Shown: positions 1 through 11,481, counted from the first letter of the stretch. The stretch: DNA of 64,000 bases from Pogostemon cablin (GCA_023678885.1 CM043001.1:29938408-30002407); one strand, 5' to 3'. Notes: generated from the letters alone by a model not told the origin. Numbers and translations are program-made.

Positions 1-986
1 GGGAAGATTTACATCTCTTTTATTTTTCATTTGGATTTGAGACTATGGATATGTGTAATGAATCATTCATGTGTTTTGTTACCATTATCATGTTAGGCTA
101 ATCCTTCTAGTGGGATTAGGAACATGAAGAGCACATTAGGTTTATATTATCATGTGGATTAAATTGGTTTTTGATTTAATTGATGTTGGTTTCTATTCAT
201 GGGCTTTAATTGTTTTGATGTTGTGATGGCATGGTTTGTTATTCATGAATGATTATTGGTTTAATGGATTGTTGATCAATGGATGATTTATGATAATTAA
301 GTGCTATTATAATGTTCATGTGTATATTGCTTGGAGTGAGACGGAAACGACCCTTTAAAGTATTAGAAAGACATGAATAGACATTGAGTTTGGGTTTGAC
401 CGAAAGAATATTTGAATTCGATGAGGGGAACCAATCCATTCGTTAGCTCTAGTACACAAAAAGGGAGAGTTAATTCTAATTAGTACCTTCTAAGGGAGAA
501 TTGAGAGTTAATTAGTACCTAGATGGAAGAGGTTAATGTTGGGCTTTGATCTTAAGTACTTTTGAGAGTCTCTAGTGGATCAACAACCTTTGTAAACCGA
601 AAGAGAGCTTAGGATATAATCATGATCACCCTTAATCTACATCAATTGAGTTGAATTCCTTTTGCATGATAATATGAATTGAGTGTGCTTGGATGTTTCT
701 AATCCCCTATTTTTCCATACTTGAACTTTAACACCTATTCTCTTTTCTTGTTAATCTTATTACTTGTCATTTCTCTTAGTTACTATTTTATTTTCTTGCT
801 ACTTGCTTTAGTTGATAATCAATCTATAAACCCCGATCATCCTTACAAAAGTAACTTAAACAAGAGCTCACGTATTTTACTAGTCCAAACCTAACTCCTT
901 TGTGGATTGATAAATATTTCTTGGGATATTCTACTACAACGATCGAGTATTCTTGCTCGTGAGTACATTATAAAAATATGCAAACA
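1..986 (+). repeat. 3' part of an LTR of a plus-strand Athila-like element
   Basis: Non-coding AT-rich sequence that runs from the window edge into a degenerate tRNA-Asp-type primer site at 993-1010, with a gag-protease region following in the same direction. This is the position of a 5' LTR whose start lies outside the window. I found no second copy in the window, so the LTR cannot be delimited by comparison. The end at 986 is chosen as the last CA before the primer site and could be off by a few bases. The small open frames inside it have no recognisable product. Confidence 0.6.
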
Positions 987-992
987 AGAAAT

Positions 993-1010
993 TGGCACCG
1001 TTGCCAAAGG
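993..1010 (+). other. Degenerate primer binding site (tRNA-Asp type)
   Basis: TGGCACCGTTGCC at the start of this site matches the complement of the plant tRNA-Asp 3' end (TGGCGCCGTTGCCGGGGA) except for one G to A change. The last five bases are diverged, mostly as G to A. It marks the LTR/internal boundary of the first element. Confidence 0.6.
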
Positions 1011-1243
1011 AGAGTTTAACGGATTAGTGGATTACTGTGTTATTGTTTTAGTTGTTCTTGATAAGGATACTTTTTATTTTATTATATTTACTATTGTTGT
1101 TTGTGGTCTCACTCTTTGAATTTTCGTTGGTGTTTTATGATCATAAGATCAAAGGGAAATCAATCGATCATTCCTTTGGATTTGGAGATAGAAAAGACAG
1201 CACGACAAAGGAAACGAGAAAGACGTAAAACTAAAAAGAAAAT

Positions 1244-3242
1244 ATGGAGAATCAACGTGGAGATAATGTCAATCATAACCCACCCCAAGATCCATTACAA
1301 GATAAAATGGGGGTACAAGAAGGAGTGCAAGAGAATCAAGCGGAGATGTTTAGGAATTTCATTGCTCAAAATCAAGACTATATGCAATTGCTTGCAAATC
1401 AAGAGGCTCAAAGGATAATCCAACAACAAGAGTTGCAAAGGCCTAGAGCAATTCGGGATTACTTCCAACCGAGAGCCGTGCACAATATGGTTCCTCCGGT
1501 TTAGGCCAATAATTTTGAAATCAAGTTTAGATTGATCAACATGGTTAAAGCAAATCAATTTGGGGGAGGTCCTATTGATGACCCGAACGCTCATCTAGCT
1601 ACTTTCTTGGAAGTTGCGAATACCGTCAAGATGAATGGAGTGTCGGATGATGCTATTCGGATGAGGTTATTCTCTTTTTCTTTAAGGGACAAGGCTAAAG
1701 CATGGTACAATACAATTCCGTTGAGAAGTTGTAACACATAGGAAGATCTTGAGCAAAGGTTCTTAAACAAGTACTTTCCGCCTTCGAAGACTCTCCAATG
1801 AAAAGCCTTACCACTCAATTTAGGCAACTTCCGTATGAGAGCTTTTGTGAAGCATGGGAACGCTACAAAGAGATGCTACGAAAGTTTCCTCAACATGATT
1901 TTTATGAGAATCAACAAGTGGCTTTTTTTTTTATCAAGGGTTGAGTCAACAAAATCGTATGCATGTAGATGTTTCATCTGGAGGGTCTATATTTGGAGTG
2001 GATGCTATGAAAGCTATGGAAAATTTTGAAGATATTGCAATGAATGCTTATCAATGGCCTTCCGAGAGAGTAATGAGAGGTTATACATTCGAAAAGGTGG
2101 CTCAAATGGAGAGTGTTAATAAAGTGAAGAGTGACGTGTTTCAAAGTGAAGGAATGAAAGAATTCAATGAGGGCATCCATGCTTTAACAAAGCAATTGAA
2201 TTTGATCACTCAAGGAGTAAGTCAAGGGGGAAGTACAAGTGCTAATTTGAATGAGGAGAGCAATTTTATGCAAGGTGTAGAGGATGTTGCCTATTTAGAT
2301 AGGAGAAATTACCAAGAAAATTTCCAACATCAAGGGAATTTTCAAGGTAATTATCCTTCTAACCAAGGTAATTTTCAAGGAGGATATCAAGGGCATGCTC
2401 GGGGGAGTAATTTCAATCAATCAAGTGGAGGTTATCAAACTCCGAGGAAGCATGAAAATCTTTCCTACTCTAATACTCAAGCCGCCGTGGCACTTCCTCA
2501 AGGAATGGATCCAAGTGCTAAGCCGCCCAATGGAGAAGGAAAATCATCATTGGAAGAGACATTGCTAGCATTCATGAAAGATACAAAAGCTTACATGGAA
2601 AAAAGAGATGCTAAGATGGAGGCTATAATGGAGGAAAATGAGAAGAAATCCAACAATATGATGAGAGCTTTTGACTATCAAATGGGACAAATTGCTTCTT
2701 CCGTGGGATCTCAACACCAACTAGGAAAATTCCCATCTACCACAGTGACTAATCCTAAAGAAGATTGCAAAACTATCACCCTTAGGAGTGGAAAAGAGTA
2801 TGAGGAACCTCCTATGCCTAAAGAGGATAGTGTTGTTGTTGAAAGGGAAGTGGAAAGAATGGTTGAAGAAGGGTTGGTGCAAGAGGAGATTGTAATGGAG
2901 GAAGTAAGCAAGAAAAAAGAAATGTTTGAGCAAAAGAAAGATGAAAAGAAGATAGAGAGAATTCCAAAGTGGAAAAAGGCAAAGGAGTTAAGGGAAAAGG
3001 AAGTTGAAGTTGAAAGAGATAGTTGGGGAATACCCAAGACTCAAGTACCGGTTCCTTTTCCTCAAAGGTTCTTGAAGAAGGGTTTAGATGAGAGGTTCAA
3101 AAATTTTCTTGATATCTTCAAGAAGATTCAAATCAATATTCCTTTCGCCGATCCTTTGGAGCAAATGCCTCTTTATGCTCGTTTCTTGAAGGACATCATG
3201 GGAAAGAAAAAAGTCTTGTGGAAAATGAAATGGTTAATCTAA
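1244..3242 (+). pseudogene. gag: Broken Athila-like gag (Ty3/gypsy capsid polyprotein)
   Basis: Gag forms the virus-like particle of an LTR retrotransposon. The frame opens at 1244 (MENQRGDNVN) and runs through the Athila-type blocks IRDYFQP, ANNFEIKFRLI, DDPNAHLATFLE, GVSDDAIRMRLFSFSLRDKA, KYFPPSKT, DVSSGGSIFG and QWPSERV. A Gly/Asn/Gln-rich stretch (about 2320-2450) and a charged tail before the protease follow. It is dead: TAG stops at 1502 (expected Gln) and 1739 (expected Trp), a frameshift near 1799, another at the T-run near 1923-1932, and one at the A-rich run near 3204-3212 where it should continue into the protease. No CCHC zinc knuckle is visible. Only the stretch 1941-3242 is still open (433 codons). 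Confidence 0.85.
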
Positions 3243-3622
3243 CCGAAGAGTATAGTGCCATTCTACAACGGAAACTTCCTCAAAAATTGAAGGATCCGGG
3301 TAGTTTCACTATACCATGTGAAATTGGAAAGAACAAGAAGAACAAGGCTCTTTGTGATCTCGGTGCGAGCATTAATTTAATGCCTCTCTCCATATTCAAG
3401 AAGCTTGGGTTAGGTGAAGTAAAGCTAACGTCTATCACACTTCAATTAGCGGATCGATCTATGACACATCCAAAAGGAGTAATTGAAGATGTGTTGATAA
3501 AGGTTGATAAGTTCGTCTTTCCGGTGGACTTTGTTGTTCTAGATATGGAGGAGGATGAAAATGTGCCATTGATTCTTGGGAGACCGTTTCTTGCTACCGG
3601 GAGAGCTCTTATTGATGTCTAA
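3218..3622 (+). pseudogene. Retropepsin-like protease, truncated start of pol
   Basis: Aspartic protease of a Ty3/gypsy Athila-like polyprotein, which would release Gag and Pol. The open stretch holds the catalytic loop DLGAS (residues 47-51 of the open frame), then GVIEDVLIKVDKFVFPVDF, the acidic MEEDE segment, and the ILGRPFLA flap-side motif (about 119-126). In related elements gag and protease share one frame, so the ATG at 3218 is probably not a real start; a frameshift just upstream separates them. Homology stops right after ALIDV at about 3620, where the sequence switches to a minisatellite-related segment. No reverse transcriptase or integrase follows. Confidence 0.85.
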
Positions 3623-3770
3623 GTTAAGCCCAACAAATACCTAACATAAACAATTATGCTAATAAAAATCGGCAGACAAACTCAAATGGACTATAACAAT
3701 CGGCGGACAAGCTCTGTAAGGGTCAAATAATCGGAGGACATGCTCAATTAGGGTAAAAATAGCGGACATG
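3621..3770. repeat. Minisatellite fragment, ~30-35 bp units (CGGCGGACAAGCTC)
   Basis: Four degenerate units with the core TCGGCGGACAAGCTC or TCGGAGGACATGCTC. The first ~50 bp align with 16409-16460 (shared ACAATTATGCT and AAAATCGG), so this is a second piece of the block at 16409-17110. It abuts the broken protease on the left. On the right it ends in ACATG (3766-3770), the same five bases that start the block at 16409, which suggests that element C sits between two halves of one minisatellite. Confidence 0.7.
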
Positions 3771-3780
3771 AAACTTACAT

Positions 3781-3800
3781 GTTGCTTGTCTCGAGGCAAC
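3781..3800 (-). other. Conserved hairpin upstream of PPT, element C
   Basis: On the minus strand the 20 bases form GTTGC / GCAAC arms with an inner TCG / CAA. The same hairpin is found at 11462-11481 (element N) and 19563-19582 (element E), each close upstream of the polypurine tract. Confidence 0.6.
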
Positions 3801-4324
3801 GCAATCAAACCAAGGAGTCGTGTATAATTCACAAGAATCACCAAATACAACACATATTACACATGCAACTTCATCAATTTAAAAACAAGTATACCTGCAT
3901 CATACATATCATTCATGCAAAACATCACTCAATCATAATACCATTTGGAGTACTAAGTCATCAAGCTCACAAGATAAGTATTTACTCTCCCACTTAAGTG
4001 CTAATTTCTCTTAACAGGTTAGTTTATACGCTCATACTCAATCCATATTCACGCGTAACCATAAGCTTGGCAAAGGTCTCAAAATCAACTCACAATCAAC
4101 TAAGTACTAGGATCACAAAGGACTTGTCTTTGGGTTGTAATGTTGGCTCTTTGGAAAGGGTAGGAAAATTTAGATAAGTGACTCAAACACTAGTAGAGAG
4201 TTACCTTGGAGGTTCTCGATTTCTTCATTCGGCTACATATTCTCCTCCAATTTCTTCTCTTGCACTTGCAATTTTGAATTTCCTTCTCTTTCTTGCATCA
4301 ACATCATTTTTCTTTTGATAGCTC

Positions 4325-4390
4325 GGGTACCAGTTGTAGGCACTACCCTTTTTGAACAGCAATCAGGGTACCAGTTTTAGGCACTACCCC
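4325..4390 (-). repeat. Two copies of a GGGTA...TACCC hairpin unit
   Basis: Units at 4325-4348 and 4366-4390. Each has GGGTA and TACCC arms around a CCAGTT(G/T)TAGGCAC centre. Element N carries three related units at 12031-12126. See findings for the compensatory change. Confidence 0.6.
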
Positions 4391-5675
4391 TAAATAAGAT
4401 TTAACCATACACTTTTTCGTACTCCACTCAACCTCATTCCATTTTTCTTTTTCTTCTTGCAACACTTATTCACCTCAACTCTCTCTACCAATGAATATGG
4501 TATTTACAAAGCTCAAGTAAAGGTAAAATAAGGCTCTTTTATTCGGCTTGCCAAAGAAAAAGCTTTTAACGGCTCAAATGGGGCTACCAAAGGTTTATAA
4601 TTAATAGGAAGGTAAAATTTTGGCTAAGTAACTCAATTAATCAAGAATGGCCTAAGATCATATCCTAGCAATTCACCAATTATAAGTTTCACACAAGACT
4701 CCAAGCCAAGTTCTAGAATACGTTCATATGAATGATTCTCTCAAAAATAAACTATCATGATCAAGCATGATTAAAAGGCTAAAATCCTCACATAGGTAAA
4801 TAGAATCCTAAGTACTCCTCATAGCACATAACCAAGATCAATTCCACAAGAACTCTACATACTTATCAAATTATACATGCTTCTCATCAATGGAAATTAA
4901 CATATGAACATATGAATGCACAAAATCAACCCATATATCAAATCATACAAGCTTCTCTACAGCCCAACTCATGCATCATAGAAAAATGGGGTTAAGAACA
5001 CACTTTTATGGCCCAATTCAGCCTCGATTCGACCTGTCTAAGAGATCGAATCAACTTCATTGTCGTCGAATTGACCTTCTGGACAATTTTCGCCTTCGAT
5101 TCGACTTCCTCTATTGGGTTCGACCTCCTGGCTTGGTCGAACCTACACCCTGAAGCTTCAAAATCGAGTGTTCTTCCATCCCTACACACTTGAAGCTGAG
5201 TGTTCTTCCATCCCTACACACTTCAAGCTTCAAAACGAACATTAGGTACCAATATAGAGTATAACTTTGTCAAAATTCAATCTTAAAACTTAACAATCAT
5301 GAGTAACTCCGCAAACAACTCAAAACACAGAACAAAACACCACTGAACATTAGGCAAATTGCAAAAAATCGACACATAAAAATCGATTAAAGTTTCAATA
5401 TACCGCAAAAAATCAACTCCCCTAACAAACGTGACAAAGAAAAGATTATACTATCAGTGCTTATTGAGGTAAATACATCACATCCCCCAAACTTAGTAGA
5501 AACTATAGTTGAAACTAAGTTTGCAAAGAGATGTAATTGCCGATAAGTAAGCACTTCAAATATAAAAATTTCTTACTCACACAAAAGAAATAAAGCAATA
5601 AAACGGGAGGGAAAGCACCCAACAGGCGCTCATGTTTGACGTCGGAGAGTCACGATGGAATGTAGAATATGTAGA

Positions 5676-6038
5676 CTACTGATGAAGAGGGCGATCTTCT
5701 TTCATATTTACCTTCCAATACTTTCTCCCCCTCTTATCATCCACACTTACCACCTTACCTTTCTTATGCACCATACAATTAGTAGAATCTCCTTTCTCAA
5801 GCTTTCTCATCTCATTCCTGTTAATCTTCCACTCAATATCGGAATCACTCCTATCACCATCAAGATCAAGGTCAAGATAAAATTGATCACAAAATAAATA
5901 ACGAGAGAAAGGACTTTCAAATTTGTGGGTATCCGGTGGTAAGTTAAGAGGCTTCAAGTTGGCATCATCTTCTCTTCCTTTGTCTACATCCTTCTTCTCA
6001 ACCTTAGATTTCTCCAATTCATACCTGGCATCACCCAA
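5676..6038 (-). pseudogene. Unrecognised frame between protease and pol end
   Basis: A 120-codon open frame in the minus-strand element, directly downstream of the broken protease. It is highly charged (Lys, Glu, Asp) with an acidic DLDLDGDRSDSD stretch near the middle. It has none of the reverse transcriptase, RNase H or integrase motifs I know. Its position suggests the linker after the protease, or the extreme C-terminus of pol brought next to the protease by an internal deletion. The first ATG is only the first available one; the frame probably continued from upstream. I do not assign a function. Confidence 0.4.
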
Positions 6039-6050
6039 AGCAAGTAAGTT

Positions 6051-6629
6051 TTAAAGATATTCAATACATGCCTCATTGGAAAGACCATCAAGCTCCGTAG
6101 TGGGATAAGTAGGAGACTCCATCAAGCATGCCTCAAGAGGGTCCTTAGACAAGATCAGAGACATATCTTCCTTCACAATCTCCTCCACCACATCAATACT
6201 ATGACATTGTGACTCCATAGGCATCTTCATTGCTTTGTATAGGTTGAATAGGACCTCTTCTTTATCCATCCGCAACCTAAGCTCCCCCTTTTGAACATCA
6301 ATCATGGCCCCAGCAGTAGCAAGGAAAGGTCTCCCCAAGATAAGAGGGATATTATCCTTGTCATCTTCCATCTCAAGTACAAGAAAATCCACAGAAAAGA
6401 CTAATTTCTCCACTTTGATGAGAACGTCTTCAATGATACCTTTCAGAAATGTTATCGACCTGCCCGCCAATTGAAGAGAAACTGTTGTAGGAGACAACTC
6501 CCCCAAACCAAGCCTTTGAAAGATAGACAATGTCATCAAATTGATGCTTGCCCCAAGATCGCACAAGGCTCGTCGTGCCGGCCCCTTTCCAATCTCACAT
6601 AAGATAGTAAAGCTTCCCAGATCCTTCAT
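6051..6629 (-). pseudogene. Retropepsin-like protease of element C
   Basis: Aspartic protease of the Athila-like polyprotein, closely related to the one at 3218-3622. The catalytic loop reads CDLGASINLM (residues 21-30 of this frame), followed by GIIEDVLIKVEKLVFSVDF, an acidic EMEDDKD segment, and ILGRPFLAT. The family's RAL(I/L)DV becomes GAMIDV, and an extra ~90 residues follow, ending NEACIEYL. Upstream, a TAG at 6630 replaces the expected Gln of RKLPQK and cuts it off from gag, so the ATG at 6629 is an internal Met. No reverse transcriptase follows downstream. Confidence 0.85.
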
Positions 6630-6632
6630 CTT

Positions 6633-9052
6633 CTATGGCAGCTTCCTTTGGATGATCGAGCTGTAATTTTCAGACAAGTTCACCATCTCAACTCCGTTCA
6701 AGCTTATCTTTTTCAACAGTATATCCTTAAGGAATCGGGCATAGTATGACATCTCTAATATTGCTTCTGAGAAAGGAATGCTCAAGCTTATCTTGTTTAT
6801 GATCTCTGAAAACCTCTTGAACTTCTCTTCCAATCCCTTCTTGACCAGCCTATAAGGAAACGGCGGAGGTATCTTTATTTTGGGAATGCCCCAGTCATCA
6901 CGCTCGACCTTCTCCGCTTTATCCTTCTCGGCTCTCAGCCTCTTGGCTCTTTCCTACTTCTTCTCTACTACAATCTATGTGGTTTGTTCACTTTGAACCA
7001 CTGGAGTAGCATCCACATCATAGAGAGTATTTGGTGTGAAAACAGGTACGTTTCGGCAGGGTTCGACCTGCTTGATAGGTTGAATCAGGTATATAGTGGT
7101 CAAATCGATCAACTGGAACTCAGCTCTCTCTGAATTTGCAATTCAACTTGGGTTTGACCAGATGGCTTGGTCGAACCAATTACGTCGTGGTCGAATCGTT
7201 GCTGCGATGAAACAGGGTGCTTCGCAGAGTGCAGTTCAACCTTGGTTCGACCTGATGACCAAGTTAAATCAATGTTGCTTTGGTCGAACCGATCTTCTGT
7301 CAAACAGAGTGCTCCGGATGGTCTGGTTCGACCAGGGTTTGACCTGTGGGCTAGGTTGAATCAGTTGGAAATTAGTCAAACTGATGTTGCTTTGCTTCCT
7401 GATCATGTCCAGAGCTCCGATTCGACCTGCCCTGTGTGGTTCGACCTGTTGTGTAAGTCAAATCCCAGTCGAATCGAGGCCTAGACATGTCCAAATTTGA
7501 TTCCGGCCTCATCGATCCCTCATACTGCGTTTCTGACCTCAGTGTGATGGCATTACACGACTTTGGATTCTCAATACTCTGAGACGGAAGCTTTCCCTTC
7601 TCTACAGATTGAGTCAATGAACTCAGATTCTCTGCTATTGTTCCCATCAACAACATAAAATCTCTAACTTGAGTTGACAAATCCTTGTGATGATCATCGA
7701 TTTTCTTCTCAAGTTTGGCCTCAAGGCGGTTCACTCTTTCATCATTCCTTGCCATGTACCTGTTCACCGTATCCTCGAAAGGTTTCCATTCTGCCACTTT
7801 CACACTCGGATCAACACCCATCGAAGGTTGAACTGTATTATTCGGATTGCTCCATGAAAACTCCTGCCTCCTAGGCTGTTAATAGTAACCGGGGGACCAC
7901 GATTGTTGTAGTTTCCCTAATAGTTCCGGTTTTCTTGATTAGGGTACCTAGTACCTTGAATAATTTGACCCATGGCATAGTTTGCCTCTTCCAACTCCTC
8001 TTGGATTGTTCCATCATTCATTACTTCCTGTTGCATGATTGGTACGCGCTGAGATATATCGTTGATTTTCTTTTGTTGGGACTCAAGTAGCTTGTTGATA
8101 TTCGACAAGCTAGAGACGATCTCATCTTCTCTACTTGTTTTCACCATAGCATGTTCAACCTTAGCCACTTTTCTAAGGACGTAAGTACCTCTAACTCTAT
8201 CAGTTGGCCAATCTCTCAAGTTCATAAAAATATCTTCAAACAACTTCTCGGCCTCTACGGATGACTTTGTAAGCAATGCTCCATTAAAAGAAGCATCCAA
8301 TAACACACATGAATCACAGTCCAATCCATTGTAAAATATGCTGATATATTGAGCTTTAGATAGCCCATGTTGAGGACACTTACAAAGCCTTGAATCTATC
8401 CCACACTTCATGAAACTTCTCTCCACTACCGATAGCAAATTGGTTAATGTCTTGCTTCATCCTGAACACCTTCGAAGGTGGCATGTATCTCTACAAGAAC
8501 TTCAACTTCAATTGCTCCCAAGTAGTGCATTCAGCTGCATTGATAGTGTCGTACCAATCTCTCGCCTTTTCAGATAACGAGAATTTAAACAAGAGGATCT
8601 TCCTAGCATCTTCATGTTCTTCTGCGTCTTTTTGAGTACTTGCATATCCCAAGAACTTGTTTAGATGCTACTACGGATCCTCAAAAGACCCTCCTGAAAA
8701 GGAGTTCCTTTCTATCATGCTAATAAGAGTGGGGTGAAGATTGAAATTCGCATTAGTCCCCTTGCTCCTAGAAGCCCAAAGTGTCCAACCCCGTTATTCT
8801 TGAGGACTTCACGGATGGCCAGATTATCTGGATTGGCCTTTCGTTGGCCATGTCGACTTCCTCTGCTGCTGCGTTTGGATCAACCACAGTTTCAGTCGCT
8901 TCCGAGGTCAGTTCATCCACTTCAACTCCAAAATTCAGAGCTATATTTGGTTCTTCTTTCTTATTCTTACTCTTCTTCTTCTTCTTCCTCGATGATGCTC
9001 CGATCTCAGGATTATATGGTTCTAATTCATCTTTCTTTGATCTCGTGAGCAT
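6633..9052 (-). pseudogene. gag: Broken Athila-like gag of element C
   Basis: The frame starts at 9052 with MLTRSKKDE, like MHTRSKKGT of the gag at 24236, and lies ~90 bp inside the primer site, as expected for gag. Recognisable blocks in order: FKFSLSEKARDWYDTI and RYMPPSKVF (about 8600-8480, with a stop between), CPQHGLSKAQ, FYNGLD, DASFNGALL, MNLRDWPTDRVRGTYVL (8438-7917), then GKLPSQSIENPK and CNAITLRSE (7821-7372), and YARFLKDIL (to 6633). Several stops and frame changes break it. Between the LRSE block and the protease a 440-bp stretch is filled with TTCGACC/GGTCGAA words and does not look like gag. No zinc knuckle was seen. Confidence 0.8.
7050..7490. repeat. Palindromic-word cluster (GGTTCGACC / GGTCGAACC) inside gag of C
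   Basis: About fifteen copies, some mutated, of TTCGACC and its reverse complement GGTCGAA in both orientations, spaced about 20-40 bp. The same words fill part of the C-family LTRs (15912-16195 and 17965-18325). A cluster of this kind in the coding part suggests local spread of the word or transfer from the LTR. Confidence 0.65.
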
Positions 9053-9139
9053 ACACCTAAAAAGAATAAGAGTTAAAATAGTAAAACAAGAAAAATAGTC
9101 CTAATAAACTAGAAATAACAAAAAGATATTTTCAGCCGT

Positions 9140-9157
9140 CTCCGGCAACGACGCCAT
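9140..9157 (-). other. Primer binding site of element C (tRNA-Asp)
   Basis: The plus strand reads TCTCCGGCAACGACGCCA, matching the last 18 bases of plant tRNA-Asp(GUC) with CCA at 16 of 18 positions. It lies 6 bases inside the LTR end at 9164, which proves that the LTR to its right is the 5' LTR of a minus-strand element. Confidence 0.8.
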
Positions 9158-9163
9158 AAACTT

Positions 9164-9591
9164 GATGTGTGTTTTCTCAACACACAATTAATCCTCAAGT
9201 ATGAAGGATATCAATTGTAGTTTCGAAGGTGACCAAGTTATATATTGAACCCAATGGACGGATAAATATCAATTTAATTATGTTCTAGTAAATCATGACT
9301 ATGTTGGAATTATAATGGTTGTGATTTGAATTAAGTAACGAATAACAATCGAAATAACAAGTAAAAATAACAAGAAGAAGAGATAGTAGGTTGTGATCAA
9401 GTAAGATGATAGGTAGTTCGTCATGTCATCCAGTTCCACTTATTAATTCATACTTTCGTGTGACGGTGCCCGACTCTGCCTTGTGGTTTATGGACGCATC
9501 ACTAAACCATGCAAATTCACTCTATAGACATAAGTGAATATGCGTATGACACGTGTGAATATCCTCGGAGCAAGAGATATAATTCACCCCC
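9164..9591 (-). repeat. LTR C, 3' end portion (split by element N)
   Basis: Starts TGATGTGTG on the plus strand (LTR 3' end ..CACATCA on the minus strand). It continues after the nested insertion at 15233. Alignment with LTR D (17793-19361) covers most of it; D stops at about 19361 where C continues for another ~70 bp. Confidence 0.8.
9587..9591. other. Target site duplication of element N, left copy
   Basis: CCCCC next to the TG end of the left LTR of N. The right copy is at 15228-15232. LTR D has the uninterrupted site (AAAGGGGGTGAATT near 19005-19020) with a single GGGGG. Confidence 0.85.
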
Positions 9592-11444
9592 TGATGAGCA
9601 TTTTCTCAACACAATTAATCCCCAAGTATGAAGGATATCAATTGTAGTCTCGAAAGGTGACCAAGTGATTATCGAACCCAAGGGACGGCGTATTATCAAT
9701 TTAATTATTATCTAAATTAATTAAGACAAGGCAATTACGTTTGAATGGTTATCTAACAACTAATATGCTGGAAATTAAATAACAAATAAAATAAAATATC
9801 ACTCGAAGGATACGAAAGTGGATCAAGTAGGAGAATAGGTAGCTCTAGGATAATCTAGTTTTACTCATTAATTTCCCTTCCATGTGTTGGTGTCCGACTC
9901 TGCCTTGTGGAATATGGACGCATCACTAAGCCATGCAAATCTACTCTATAGAGACAAGTAGATATGCGTATAACACGTGTGAATAACCTCAGAGCAAGAG
10001 ACATAATTTTATCCCCCTTTCTAGGTACTATCAGTATCAATTATTTTTCACGTCTAGAATCTAACCCGATATGATCTCCCTTTATAGGTACTATAAAATT
10101 ACTCTATTTATCCTGCTTACTAATCCGAATTCAATTCAATTAATAAACATTCATATATGATAGTTCTAATGAAGCTTTGAAGTCCCCTCACTTAGAATCA
10201 TAACATGAAATCTTGTTCAGCGGTGAACGCACTCAATCTACAACCAAGATATATATTCAGACTCTATATAACAATTGAAGATGCACAAAACAACCGTGAA
10301 TATGGATTAAGAAAACACAATCATATATAAAATAAATCCACAAGTAGTGTTGTACGGAGTGTACACATGAAAGTTCAATTAACTAAATAAAACCTTCACA
10401 ACCCTAGTTCTACCAAAAAGGCTCTAGCCGATGATGTTGCGAAGAACAATCATAAGTGTTGGATAGATCTTACCCGAATGTTCGGAAAATATAAGATAAA
10501 TTAGGAAACGAATAAATCCTAGATGTGGCGTCATAGCGTCCTTCTCCGTCTTGAATTCTCCATCTTGAATTCTCCTCTTGATTCCATAAACGAATCTTCA
10601 AAGTGATGGATGGATGGAGGAAAGGATGATGATTGGCGGGTGACCCCCCCTTGTGGGGTGTTGTATGCTGTGGCCTCTCTTCTCCTCTCTTGTTGTTGTG
10701 TTCCTATAATTTTCAATCCATAATGATGTGATCTACACCCCTTTTTATACTTGTGAGCTCTCCTTGTAGGTCTTGGAAAGGACATAAATTTAGGCATATG
10801 TCAAATTTGGTAAGAGACATGCGTTAAATTTGGTAAAAGAGATCCGGATAAATAAGGTAGTTTTCGGAAATTCTCAGAAATTCTCGCCAACAGCTGCGCG
10901 ACTTCACGATTCTAAGCATAACTTCCTCGTCCAACCTCCAATTTGAGTGATTTTTGTGCTCACATGATCCTCCTTTCCTTGGCTTTCTTTGAATATAAAT
11001 ATCTCACCAAAAACCCAACGTTTGAAGGTGTAACAAGTCATGTAAAGTGAAACAGTCTTGCTGAGTAGAAACAGTTTGCGCGACGTCACTATTTTGCTCA
11101 TAACATCTTCGTTTGGAATCCGATGGAGGTGTTCTTTATATAAAAATGATCCTCTTTTCAGTGGCTTTCCAACCATATATGAAACTTCCCGTTCAGAGCT
11201 CCACAAGAATATAGAAAAATTATGAAAGTTGGACTTGCGTTTTCAGTATTCTTGCACAATTTGCACCTTTTCTCCAACTTTACACTTTTGGTCATTTTTC
11301 CACCTAAAACACAACAAAACACCTCAAGTGCACCTTTTTCTCACATATATCGAATATAAGACATTTGTGCTAATATATTACAACAATATCAATCAAATAG
11401 ATGTTAAATTGGACAGTAAAACACGCTAATTTCGACTCTCATCA
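9592..11444 (-). repeat. 3' LTR of element N
   Basis: 1853 bp, paired with 13377-15227 (1851 bp). Contains a GGATGGATGG microsatellite and a C-run/G-run hairpin near 10645-10660. The short open frames inside (such as 10531-10797) occur in both LTRs but show no domain. Confidence 0.9.
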
Positions 11445-11461
11445 ATCCACTAAACTTACAT

Positions 11462-11481
11462 GTTGCTCGTCCCGAGGCAAC
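11462..11481 (-). other. Conserved hairpin upstream of PPT, element N
   Basis: On the minus strand GTTGC and GCAAC arms with an inner TCG/CGA pair around GGA. It is 17 bases from the 3' LTR, the same spacing as in element E. Confidence 0.6.

Larger units (their letters stand above)
3771..5640 (-). other. 3' untranslated region of element C
   Basis: About 1.9 kb without a credible coding frame. It aligns in patches with the internal region of element N (11445-13310): the hairpin next to the PPT, a GGCTCTTTGG patch near 4146 and 11856, GGTACCAGTT hairpin units, and an ACTCCCCTA patch near 5420 and 13070. It carries one small cluster of TTCGACC/GGTCGAA words at 5020-5150, like those in the LTR. 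At its upstream end (5620-5655) is a GACGTCAAACATGAGCGCC block that resembles the sequence just after the integrase stop in Athila-like elements; that comparison is from memory. Confidence 0.65.

Noticed and set aside
8734..9098. Two ~105-codon plus-strand open frames
   Set aside because: They are antisense to the lysine-rich N-terminal part of the minus-strand gag (9052-8768).
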